Shown: piece by piece, positions 1-6,364 of the stretch | Layout: each line of letters begins with the position of its first letter | How positions within the stretch are numbered: position 1 is the stretch's first letter | DNA from: Pseudomonadota bacterium | GTDB lineage: Bacteria; Pseudomonadota; Gammaproteobacteria; Steroidobacterales; Steroidobacteraceae | Assembly: GCA_023423065.1 (NCBI GenBank) | Contig: JAFAGC010000072.1 | Span: 1 to 8,075, forward strand | Direction of reading: 5' to 3' | DNA: 8,075 nucleotides | Translations under genes and position numbers: made by a program | The notes under the pieces: model-generated | The model's database searches: none | What the model was told of the DNA's origin: nothing | The model's input: the letters and a program-made list of their open reading frames with translations, nothing else

Positions 1-92
1 GTGCCTGGCACGGAAAAGCCGGGAGAAGCGGCGAAACGGCGCGGGTGAGCGCAGGATCGCGCCGCTTCTCCCGGCTTTTCCGTGCCAGGCAC
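1..92. repeat. Long perfect inverted repeat (REP/MITE-like palindrome A)
   Basis: The 33-base arm at 1-33 is the exact reverse complement of 60-92, around a 26-base centre. The outer ends read GTGCCTGGCAC / GTGCCAGGCAC, themselves short palindromes. Within the centre, GCGC at 39-42 can pair with GCGC at 49-52, and a competing register pairs 37-43 with 58-64. The left arm begins at the first base of the window, so the element may extend further left. It lies 9 bases past the stop codon of the minus-strand thiolase, a typical REP-like position, and could act as an mRNA 3' end stabiliser or terminator. There is no terminal T-run, so simple intrinsic termination is not supported. Membership of a dispersed repeat family is an inference. 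Confidence 0.85.
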
Positions 93-101
93 CGTCTGCG
101 A

Positions 102-1400
102 CTACGCCTTTTCGAGGATCGCGGTGACGCCCATGCCGCCGGCGGTGCAGATGGAGATCAGGCCGCGCCGGGCGGTTGCGGATTCCGACAGCAGCTTGGC
201 GAGTTGCGCGACGATGCGGGTGCCGGTGGCGGCGAACGGATGGCCGATCGCGACGCTCGAGCCGTTCACGTTGAGCTTCGAGCGATCGATGCTGCCCAGC
301 GGCCGATCCAGCCCGAGCCGCTCGCGGCAGTAGTCAGGCGACTCCCACGCCTTGAGCGTGCACAGCACCTGCGCGGCGAACGCCTCGTGGATCTCGTAGA
401 AGTCGAAATCCTGCAGCGTGAGGTTCGCGTCCTTCAGCATCGCGGGGACCGCATAGGCCGGCGCCATGAGCAGTCCCTCGTTGCCGCCCACATAGTCGAC
501 CGCCCACTGCTTGCTGTGCGAGAACCACGCGAGGATCGGCAGGTTGCGCTCGCGTGCCCATTCCTCGCTCGCGAGCAACACCGCCGACGCGCCATCGGTC
601 AGCGGCGTCGAGTTACCGGCCGTGAGCGTGCCCTGGCCGCTGCGCCGGTCGAAAGCGGGCTTGAGCATCGCGAGCTTTTCGACCGTGCTGTCGGCACGCA
701 CGTTGTTGTCGATCTTGAGACCCTGGTACTCCGGCACGACCAGGTCGCTGTACCAGCCGCGCGCCCAGGCCTTGCCCGCATTGACATGACTGAGATTCGC
801 GAGCTCATCCTGTTCGGCGCGCGAGATCTTCCAGGTCTTCGCCATCTGCTCGCAGTGCTCGCCCATGGAAAGACCCGTGCGCGGCTCGAGCACGCCCGGC
901 ATCACCGGCTTGAAGTGTTTCGGCCGCAGGCCGAGGAACGGCGTGATCCGCTGTCCCAGCGTCTTGCCGCGATACGCCCGCAACAGAAGCTGCTGATAGG
1001 ACTTCGGATACACGATCGGCGGATCGCTCACGGTGTCGAACCCGCCCGCGATGCCCGCATCCATCTGCCCCAGCGCGATCTTCATCGCGATCGAGATCGC
1101 GGCGTCGAGGCCGGTGCCGCACGCGCGCTGCATGTCGATGCCGGGCGTCGCCGGATCGAGCCCCGAGGACAACACGCACTCGCGCACCAGGTTGAAGTCC
1201 TTCGAATGCTTGAGCACGGCGCCGCCGGTCACGTCGCCGAGGCGCTCTCCCGCGATGCGGTATTTCGCGACCAGCGCCTGCAGCACCGTCGTGAACATGT
1301 CCTGGTTGCCGACGCGCGCGTAGGCGCCGTGACCGCGAGCGAAAGGAATCCGCACGCCACCGACGACTGCGACGCGACGAACGTTTGATCCGACCAGCAT
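102..1400 (-). CDS. fadI: FadI-type 3-ketoacyl-CoA thiolase / acetyl-CoA C-acyltransferase
   Basis: This 432-residue thiolase matches the length of E. coli FadI (436). It cleaves 3-ketoacyl-CoA with CoA in the last step of beta-oxidation, in the cytoplasm. The nucleophilic cysteine is C94 in QRACGTGLDAA. The C-terminal half has the conserved AGNSTPLTDGA (261-271), HEAFAAQ (338-344), GHPFAATG (386-393) with catalytic H387, and CTAGGMG (418-424) with the second catalytic cysteine C418. HEAF in place of the NEAF of biosynthetic thiolases is the form found in FadI and in the mitochondrial trifunctional-protein beta subunit, which supports a degradative role. The ATG at 1400 is preceded by GGAG with an 8-base spacer, fixing the start. 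No fadJ-like partner is next to it within the window; the gene stands alone, divergent from the DUF885 gene. The symbol is a subfamily assignment: an acetyl-CoA acetyltransferase paralogue with another substrate range is possible. Confidence 0.88.
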   Translation of the reverse strand: MLVGSNVRRVAVVGGVRIPFARGHGAYARVGNQDMFTTVLQALVAKYRIAGERLGDVTGGAVLKHSKDFNLVRECVLSSGLDPATPGIDMQRACGTGLDAAISIAMKIALGQMDAGIAGGFDTVSDPPIVYPKSYQQLLLRAYRGKTLGQRITPFLGLRPKHFKPVMPGVLEPRTGLSMGEHCEQMAKTWKISRAEQDELANLSHVNAGKAWARGWYSDLVVPEYQGLKIDNNVRADSTVEKLAMLKPAFDRRSGQGTLTAGNSTPLTDGASAVLLASEEWARERNLPILAWFSHSKQWAVDYVGGNEGLLMAPAYAVPAMLKDANLTLQDFDFYEIHEAFAAQVLCTLKAWESPDYCRERLGLDRPLGSIDRSKLNVNGSSVAIGHPFAATGTRIVAQLAKLLSESATARRGLISICTAGGMGVTAILEKA

Positions 1401-1408
1401 GGCTGAAA

Positions 1409-1412
1409 CTCC
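1409..1412 (-). promoter_or_regulatory. Shine-Dalgarno site of the thiolase gene
   Basis: On the minus strand the sequence reads GCGGAGTTTCAGCC before the ATG, placing GGAG 8 bases upstream of the start codon. This supports ATG at 1400 as the start. No convincing -35/-10 pair is visible on the minus strand between here and the terminator-like hairpin at 1450-1490, so the promoter may lie upstream of that hairpin. Confidence 0.7.
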
Positions 1413-1449
1413 GCGAACGAACGCGGGCTAGGATGCCATGCCCCGGGGG

Positions 1450-1490
1450 AAAAAAGCGCCCACGCCGCGGATCAGGCCGCGACACGGGCG
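1450..1490 (-). terminator. Intrinsic terminator-like hairpin facing the thiolase (attenuator or sRNA end)
   Basis: Read on the minus strand, CGCCC GUGU CGCGG, loop CCUGAU, then CCGCG GCGU GGGCG forms an uninterrupted 14-bp stem (1490-1477 with 1470-1457), with three G-U wobbles in the GUGU/GCGU section. A C and then six U residues (1455-1450) follow. On the plus strand those wobble positions become A-C mismatches and the A-run precedes the hairpin, so the signal works only leftward. No gene lies upstream on the minus strand for it to terminate, because the neighbour at 1640 is divergent. It therefore fits a leader attenuator 50 bases before the thiolase start, or the 3' end of a small RNA. 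Confidence 0.65.
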
Positions 1491-1624
1491 AAGTGCTGAC
1501 CGGGAATACCCGAGTCGGAGAAGACCGCTTGCTTGCCGGGGCAGCTTACGGGCATCGCACCCTGGTTGAGCTGCGCGATTCGACGTGAATACAGGGGAAA
1601 CCCGGTCAATCGCGACGCGCGCGC

Positions 1625-1633
1625 TGATACCAT
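1625..1633 (+). promoter_or_regulatory. Candidate extended -10 for a leaderless DUF885 mRNA
   Basis: TGATACCAT fits an extended -10 (TG-N-TACCAT, 4/6 to TATAAT). Exactly 6 bases separate it from the ATG at 1640, and no Shine-Dalgarno sequence is present, so transcription would start at or beside the A of the start codon. No good -35 is seen at the expected distance. The opposite strand of the same site reads TGGTATCAG, another passable extended -10, which could drive a leftward transcript through 1450-1490. Confidence 0.4.
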
Positions 1634-1639
1634 CGTGTC

Positions 1640-3424
1640 ATGAAAAATCACGCCATCCTCATCGCGGCCGGGTTGCTAGGCGCGTGTGCTACCACGCAGG
1701 TACCGAAGACACCGGACGCCACGCTCAACGCGCTCGTCGAAGAATACTTCGAACGCCAGCTCGAACTTGCGCCGATGACAGCGACGGCCATCGGCGACTC
1801 GCGATACGACGATCGCCTCGATGAATCGACGAGCGCGGGATTCCGCGAGCGTGCCGGCGAGATCGAACGCGATTTCCTCGCGCGTGCGCGCCTCATCGAC
1901 GCGGTGCGCCTGACACCGGGCGCGCGCGTCACCTGGGACATCTTCGTCGGCGAGCGGGAGCTCGCGATCGAGGGACTGAAATATCCCGAAGAGCTCATGC
2001 CGCTGAACCAGATGAGCGGGCTGCCCATGGATCTGGCGGTGTTCGGCTCCGGCTCGGGTCCGCAGCCCTTCGCGACCGTGAAGGATTACGACCGCTTCCT
2101 CGCGCGCGTGCGCCAGTTTCCACGCTGGGCGGACGGTGCGATCGAGCGCATGCGCGAGGGAATGGCGCGCGGCATCACGCTGCCGCGGCCAGCGGTCGTG
2201 AAGGTCGTGCCGCAGCTGCGCGAGATCGTGACTCCGAAGGTCGAGGACAGCATCTTCTGGGCGCCCATCGCGAACATGCCGAAGGAGTTCCCGGCCGCGG
2301 AGCGCGAACGCATCTCGGCCGCCTACCGCGCCGCGCTCGCCGACGAGGTGCTGCCCGCGTACGCGAAGCTCGCCGACTTCATGGAGCGCGACTACCTACC
2401 CGCGGCCCGCACGACGGTCGGGTGGTCCGCGCTGCCCGACGGCGCGAACTGGTATCGCTGGCGCATCCGCCAGTCGACCACGATGGACCTGCCGCCCGAC
2501 CGGATCCACGAGATCGGGCTCTCCGAGGTGGCGCGCATCCGCGGCGAGATGATCGCGGTGAAGGAGCAGGTGGGATTCAAGGGCGACCTCGATGCGTTCT
2601 TCACGCATCTCGAACAGGATCCGCAGTTCTATTTCAAGGACGAGGCGGAGTTGTTGGGCGCGTATCGCGACGTGAAGCGGCACATCGATGCGCTGCTGCC
2701 GAAGCTGTTCGTCGATTTCCCGAAGGCGGATTACGAGATCCGCCCGGTCGAGCCGTTCCGCGCGGAGTCGGCGGCGGGCGCGTCCTACCAGGCGCCCTCG
2801 GCCGACGGCACGCGGCCGGGCATCTTCTACATCAACACGTTCAACCTGAAGGCGCAGCCGCGTTTCGGGCTCGAGACCTTGTCGTTGCACGAGGCGGCGC
2901 CGGGACATCACTTCCAGATCGCGATCCAGCAGGAACTCACGGGCCTGCCGCGCTTCCGGCGCTTCAACGGCTACACCTCGTATTCGGAAGGCTGGGCGTT
3001 GTACGCGGAATCCATCGGCAAGGAGCTCGGCGTGTTCACCGATCCGTACCAGTGGTACGGCCGCCTGTCGGATGAAATGCTGCGCGCGATGCGACTCGTG
3101 GTGGACACGGGCCTGCATGCGAAGGGATGGACGCGCGAACAATCCATCCAGTACATGCTCGACAACTCGTCGCTCGCCGAGAGCGATGTGACCGCGGAGG
3201 TCGAGCGTTACATCGTGTGGCCGGGACAGGCGCTCGGGTACAAACTCGGCCAGTTGCACATCAGCGCGCTGCGCGCGAAGGCCGAGGCGCGCCTCGGCGA
3301 AAAGTTCGACGTCCGCGAGTTCCACAGCCAGGTGCTGCGCGACGGCGCCGTGCCGATGGACGTGCTCACGGCGAAGATCGATCGGTGGATAGAGGCGCAG
3401 GCCATTCCGCGGGCGGTGAAGTGA
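1640..3424 (+). CDS. DUF885 family lipoprotein, putative metallopeptidase
   Basis: This 594-residue protein begins with a short signal peptide and a lipobox, LGAC, with C16 as the predicted lipidated residue, so it should be anchored in the envelope. The body matches the DUF885 family along its length. The hallmark is HEAAPGHH at 417-424, giving an HE-x4-H zinc-site-like motif (H417, E418, H423), followed by SYSEGWALYAE (447-457) whose E450 is a likely third ligand. GQALGYKLG (529-537) near the C terminus is also typical. The histidine spacing is longer than the classical HExxH. The family is generally regarded as gluzincin-like, but its substrates are poorly known, so peptidase activity is an inference. 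The gene stands alone: it is divergent from the thiolase and convergent with DUF2845, from which it is separated almost entirely by a palindromic element. The start lacks a Shine-Dalgarno sequence, but the lipoprotein signal at the N terminus supports it. Confidence 0.9.
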   Translation: MKNHAILIAAGLLGACATTQVPKTPDATLNALVEEYFERQLELAPMTATAIGDSRYDDRLDESTSAGFRERAGEIERDFLARARLIDAVRLTPGARVTWDIFVGERELAIEGLKYPEELMPLNQMSGLPMDLAVFGSGSGPQPFATVKDYDRFLARVRQFPRWADGAIERMREGMARGITLPRPAVVKVVPQLREIVTPKVEDSIFWAPIANMPKEFPAAERERISAAYRAALADEVLPAYAKLADFMERDYLPAARTTVGWSALPDGANWYRWRIRQSTTMDLPPDRIHEIGLSEVARIRGEMIAVKEQVGFKGDLDAFFTHLEQDPQFYFKDEAELLGAYRDVKRHIDALLPKLFVDFPKADYEIRPVEPFRAESAAGASYQAPSADGTRPGIFYINTFNLKAQPRFGLETLSLHEAAPGHHFQIAIQQELTGLPRFRRFNGYTSYSEGWALYAESIGKELGVFTDPYQWYGRLSDEMLRAMRLVVDTGLHAKGWTREQSIQYMLDNSSLAESDVTAEVERYIVWPGQALGYKLGQLHISALRAKAEARLGEKFDVREFHSQVLRDGAVPMDVLTAKIDRWIEAQAIPRAVK

Positions 3425-3430
3425 AGATGG

Positions 3431-3538
3431 GGAAAATGGGGACATTCCTCATTTCCTAGCAAAAGGGGTCAGTCCTCCTCCTGAGGGCTGACCCCTTTTT
3501 CCCGTGAAGCGGGGAAATGAGGAATGTCCCCATTTTCC
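3431..3538. repeat. Nested palindromic element B (three-way-junction fold)
   Basis: Outer arms 3431-3456 and 3513-3538 are perfect 26-bp inverted repeats. They enclose a 17-bp inner hairpin (3461-3477 with 3483-3499, a single T-G wobble at 3473/3487) and a small CCCG/CGGG hairpin (3501-3504 with 3510-3513). A single strand would fold as a three-way junction. The element fills 108 of the 119 bases between two convergent stop codons. A second copy, inverted, begins at 7988. No transposase gene or clear target-site duplication is visible. It resembles REP-type or MITE-like dispersed palindromes, but that family assignment needs a genome-wide search. Confidence 0.9.
3461..3500. terminator. Bidirectional intrinsic terminator within element B
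   Basis: AAAAGGGGTCAG pairs with CTGACCCCTTTT, extended by CCTC/GAGG, around a 5-base loop. The A-run on one side and T5 on the other give terminator shape in both directions. It lies between the convergent ends of the DUF885 gene (3424) and the DUF2845 gene (3544), so it probably ends both transcripts. The function is inferred from shape and position. Confidence 0.7.
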
Positions 3539-3543
3539 GCGTC

Positions 3544-3885
3544 TTATCGATAGCCGTACCCGAGAGTTTCAATCTCCACCACAACCCCGCCTTCGAAGCG
3601 GATGCGGCGCATGAGTTTGTTAGGCCCGAGGTTGTAGACCCAGCTCTCGACCTGGACTTCGATGAAGTCCTCGCCGACGTAGTGCGGGCGGCCGCGGTAG
3701 TCCCAGACGACGGGCCGGCGGAACACGCTGCGTCCCGCGACGACATCCGTCGGTTCGCCGCACTTGGCCGCGACCTCGTCGCGCGTGTCGCCTTCCGACA
3801 CGATCCTGCTGCCGCAGCGGAACGCGGCGAACGAAGGGGAGGCGGCGAGGAGCCCGATCGCGATGACCAGGAGGGCGCGTTTCAT
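3544..3885 (-). CDS. Exported DUF2845 domain protein
   Basis: A 113-residue secreted protein with a signal peptide at 1-20 (hydrophobic LLVIAIGLLAA, predicted cleavage at SFA-AF). The mature part has CGSRIVSEGD (24-33), then V..KCGEP (38-45), WDYRG (61-65) and a closing stretch IRFEGGVVVEIETLGYG (95-111), the layout of DUF2845. The two cysteines of the mature protein, C24 and C42, could form a disulphide in the periplasm. The GD-x(4)-EV-x(3)-CGEP pattern followed by paired beta-strands recalls the BamE/SmpA-OmlA fold; that is an analogy rather than an established function. The gene is divergent from the SRPBCC protein and convergent with DUF885. The ATG has no Shine-Dalgarno sequence but follows a good promoter at leaderless spacing. 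Confidence 0.85.
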   Translation of the reverse strand: MKRALLVIAIGLLAASPSFAAFRCGSRIVSEGDTRDEVAAKCGEPTDVVAGRSVFRRPVVWDYRGRPHYVGEDFIEVQVESWVYNLGPNKLMRRIRFEGGVVVEIETLGYGYR

Positions 3886-3891
3886 GGGGTC

Positions 3892-3920
3892 ACCATAGGC
3901 CCTCCGCCCTTAACCGACAA
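3892..3920 (-). promoter_or_regulatory. Sigma-70-like promoter for DUF2845, leaderless spacing
   Basis: On the minus strand, TTGTCG (3920-3915, 4/6 to consensus) is followed by a 17-base spacer and TATGGT (3897-3892, 4/6), then GACCCC and the ATG at 3885. The -10 therefore ends 6 bases before the start codon, which predicts initiation at the A of ATG and no 5' leader. Absence of a Shine-Dalgarno sequence agrees with this. Confidence 0.55.
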
Positions 3921-3992
3921 TGAACGGCGTCGCGCCGCCCGTTACCATGGTGCGGCGAACTTTTCCGGCGAGGAGCGGCACTCAACAGATTC

Positions 3993-4640
3993 ATGGGAAA
4001 CGCGACCCGCAGGCACACCGCAGTTTCGATTCTCTCCCTCGTCCTGGCCTGCGGCTGGGCCGGTTTCGCGGGCGCCGCGGATTTCACGCTGACTCCGGCC
4101 GAAATCCTGCGCCTCGAGAAACGCGAGGTGGTCATCCGTGCCCGCCTCGATCAGGGCAGTCAGCGCAAAGGCACCGTGCGCGCGGCCATCCAGATCGAGG
4201 CATCGCCCGACATCGTCTTCGGGATGATGACCAATTGCGCCGATGCGCTGCGTTATGTGCCCCACCTCGAGGCGTGCCGGATCCGCGACGCGGCGCCCGA
4301 CGGAAGCTGGCTGCTCGTCGATCACGAGATCGACTTCGGCTGGTATTCGCCGCGGCTGCGCTGGGTGTTTCGCGTCGACATCGAGGGAAAGTCCATCATG
4401 CGTTTCCGCCAGGTCAGCGGGGATTTCAAGGCGAACGAAGGCATGTGGGAGCTCGAGCCCGACGCCACCGGCGAACGCACCCTCCTGCGGTATCGCGCCT
4501 ATATCGACCCGCCCGGCTTCGTGCCTAACTGGCTCGCGCGGTCGACCTTCAAACGCGAGCTGCCGCAGATGCTGCAGGACCTGCGGCGTCTTTGTGAGGC
4601 GCAACAGGCCGCGCGTGTGCCGGCCATCGTTCCCCGCTGA
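3993..4640 (+). CDS. Exported SRPBCC (START-like / polyketide cyclase-like) protein
   Basis: A 215-residue protein with an N-terminal signal (basic MGNATRRH, then hydrophobic VSILSLVLACGWAGFAGA). Cleavage after AGA at about residue 28 is likely; VLAC at 17-20 is an imperfect lipobox, so lipidation at C20 cannot be excluded. Residues about 60-200 read as a SRPBCC ligand-binding fold: the ASPDIVFGMMTNCADALRYVP region (70-90), then alternating strands (WLLVDHEIDFGWYSP, 106-120), SIMRFRQVSGDF (134-145), a WELEPDATGERTLLRYRAY strand pair (152-170) and a C-terminal helix (185-206) packing over the cavity. Such domains bind hydrophobic ligands, but nothing here identifies the ligand. This is the first start in the open frame, which has a stop at 3921. 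An AGGAG at 3971-3975 lies 17 bases away, too far for a normal ribosome site. gshA follows 64 bases later on the same strand. Confidence 0.78.
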   Translation: MGNATRRHTAVSILSLVLACGWAGFAGAADFTLTPAEILRLEKREVVIRARLDQGSQRKGTVRAAIQIEASPDIVFGMMTNCADALRYVPHLEACRIRDAAPDGSWLLVDHEIDFGWYSPRLRWVFRVDIEGKSIMRFRQVSGDFKANEGMWELEPDATGERTLLRYRAYIDPPGFVPNWLARSTFKRELPQMLQDLRRLCEAQQAARVPAIVPR

Positions 4641-4684
4641 TCCGGCCTCTCTCTACTGACCGATTGCGGAACACGCCGCCCTGA

Positions 4685-4697
4685 CGGCAAGATGCCG
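4685..4697 (+). promoter_or_regulatory. Small hairpin just before gshA
   Basis: CGGCA-AGA-TGCCG forms a 5-bp hairpin ending 7 bases before the gshA ATG, where a Shine-Dalgarno sequence would normally sit. CGGC at 4685-4688 can instead pair with GCCG at 4675-4678, so two small hairpins compete. There is no T-run, so it is not a terminator. A role in gshA translation is only a possibility, since such short dyads arise readily in GC-rich DNA. Confidence 0.3.
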
Positions 4698-4704
4698 GCC
4701 CCTC

Positions 4705-6285
4705 ATGAGTGCCGCCATCGACCGCACCTTCGAACAGAGACTCGCGGCGCTGATCAACAGCGGCGAGCCCCAGATCATTCAGGGCGGCCGCAAGGGCGTG
4801 GAGAAGGAATCGCTGCGCGTGACCCCCGACGGGCGCATCGCGCAGACGCCGCACCCGCGCGCGCTCGGCAGCGCGCTCACCAACGAGAACATCACCACGG
4901 ACTATTCCGAGGCGCTGATCGAGCTGGTTTCGCCGACGTTCCGCACGAGCTGGGAGCTGCTCCAGTACCTGCTCGACCTGCACCAATTCGTCTATCAGCA
5001 CCTCGGCGACGAGCTGCTGTGGGCCACGTCGATGCCTTCGATCATCGAAGGCGACGCGAACATCCCGATCGCGCAGTACGGCAAGTCGAACATCGGCCGC
5101 ATGAAAACCGTCTACCGGAACGGTCTCGGCGTGCGCTACGGGCGCATGATGCAGGCGATTTCCGGCGTCCACTACAACTACTCGTTTCCGGAGAAGATGT
5201 GGCCCGCCTGGGCCGAGATCGTGAAGTCGCGCGATTCCGGGCAGGACTTCGTCTCCGACAACTATTTCCACCTGCTGCGCAACTACCGGCGCCACGGCTG
5301 GATCGTGCTCTATCTATTCGGCGTCTCGCCCGTGGTGTGCAACTCCTTCCTGCGCGGCCGCAGCGTCACGTTGCCGCGCCTCTCGAAGGACACCTCGTAC
5401 GAGCCGTACGCGACTTCGCTGCGCATGAGCGACATCGGCTACCGCAACCGCAACCAGGCGGGACTCTCGGTCTCGGTGAACAGCCTCGAGGAGTACGTGC
5501 GCGACCTCAATCGCGCGATCACGACCCTGCACCCGCCCTACGAGAAGTTAGGCGTGAAGGTCGGCGACGAATGGCGCCAGCTCAACGCCAACATCCTGCA
5601 GATCGAGAACGAGTACTACAGCTTCATCCGCCCCAAGCGCGTCGCTCGCTCGGGCGAGCGTCCGACCAAGGCGCTGTTGCGCGCGGGGGTCGAATACGTC
5701 GAGGTGCGCGCGCTCGACGTGAGCGCGTTCGACCCGGTCGGCGTGAACCAGAACAAGCTGCGATTCCTCGAAATCTTCCTCGCCCTTTGCCTGATGAAGG
5801 AGTCGAAGCCCATCGGTATCGGCGAGCAGGACGCGCTCGATCAGAATCATGTGACAGTCGCGCGGCGCGGCCGCGAGCCGGGACTCACCCTTAAGCGTGA
5901 CGGGCGCGACGTCCTCATGATGGACTGGGCCCGCGAGTTGCTCGATTCGATGCAGGGCATCGCGGAGATCCTCGATCGCGGGGATCCGGCCCGTCCTTAT
6001 TCCGCGGCGCTCGCGGTGCAGGCCGCGAAGGTCGACAACGTGGCCCTGACGCCCTCGGCGCGCATGCTGAAGGAGCTCGAATCCACCGGCGAATCGTTTT
6101 TCGACCTCGCCCTGCGCATGTCCCGGCTGCACAAGGAGTACTTCCTGGCGTTGTATCCGCCCAACGTGGAGCGCCTGGACGAATTCAGGCAGGCCGCGGA
6201 AGAGTCCCTGGATGCCCAGGCGAGGATCGAGGCAGCCGATAGACTCGGTTTTGAACAATATATTTCGGAGTACACCTCCGGCTGA
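4705..6285 (+). CDS. gshA: Glutamate-cysteine ligase, class I (GshA)
   Basis: This 526-residue enzyme (E. coli GshA is 518) joins L-glutamate to L-cysteine using ATP to make gamma-glutamylcysteine, the rate-limiting first step of glutathione synthesis, in the cytoplasm. Class I hallmarks are present in order: RKGVEKESLRV (29-39) with the paired glutamates E33 and E35 that bind metal/ATP, ITTDYSEALIELVSP (63-77), SGVHYNYSFP (153-162), YRNRNQAGLSVSVNSLEEY (246-264), NEYYSFIRPKR (302-312) and YVEVRALDVSAFDPVGV (331-347). The frame is complete, with no missing key motif. No gshB is next to it in the window. The start has no clear Shine-Dalgarno sequence, but the N terminus aligns with the family from the first residues. 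It may be cotranscribed with the SRPBCC gene 64 bases upstream, or use its own weak promoter. Confidence 0.97.
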   Translation: MSAAIDRTFEQRLAALINSGEPQIIQGGRKGVEKESLRVTPDGRIAQTPHPRALGSALTNENITTDYSEALIELVSPTFRTSWELLQYLLDLHQFVYQHLGDELLWATSMPSIIEGDANIPIAQYGKSNIGRMKTVYRNGLGVRYGRMMQAISGVHYNYSFPEKMWPAWAEIVKSRDSGQDFVSDNYFHLLRNYRRHGWIVLYLFGVSPVVCNSFLRGRSVTLPRLSKDTSYEPYATSLRMSDIGYRNRNQAGLSVSVNSLEEYVRDLNRAITTLHPPYEKLGVKVGDEWRQLNANILQIENEYYSFIRPKRVARSGERPTKALLRAGVEYVEVRALDVSAFDPVGVNQNKLRFLEIFLALCLMKESKPIGIGEQDALDQNHVTVARRGREPGLTLKRDGRDVLMMDWARELLDSMQGIAEILDRGDPARPYSAALAVQAAKVDNVALTPSARMLKELESTGESFFDLALRMSRLHKEYFLALYPPNVERLDEFRQAAEESLDAQARIEAADRLGFEQYISEYTSG

Positions 6286-6364
6286 AAAACTGTGACGCAG
6301 TTCGAACTATTGAGATATCCATAAATTCTTGTTCGGAAAGCGGTTTTTTTCCCGGTTGGCGTAC

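Noticed and set aside
45..1388. Long open frame of 447 codons on the plus strand, antisense to the thiolase
   Set aside because: The arginine/alanine-rich composition and absence of domain motifs are typical of antisense frames in GC-rich genes; the thiolase on the other strand has complete catalytic motifs and a ribosome site.
1385..1588. Small plus-strand open frame of 67 codons in the divergent gap
   Set aside because: It overlaps the start of the thiolase gene, has no ribosome site, and runs through the terminator hairpin on the opposite strand.
2396..3445. Open frame of 349 codons on the minus strand across DUF885
   Set aside because: It is antisense to a well-conserved DUF885 protein, starts inside the repeat region and shows no motif.
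3431..3538. Element B as an insertion sequence remnant with target duplication
   Set aside because: The flanking bases show no matching direct repeat and there is no transposase fragment, so a mobile-element call is not supported from this window alone.
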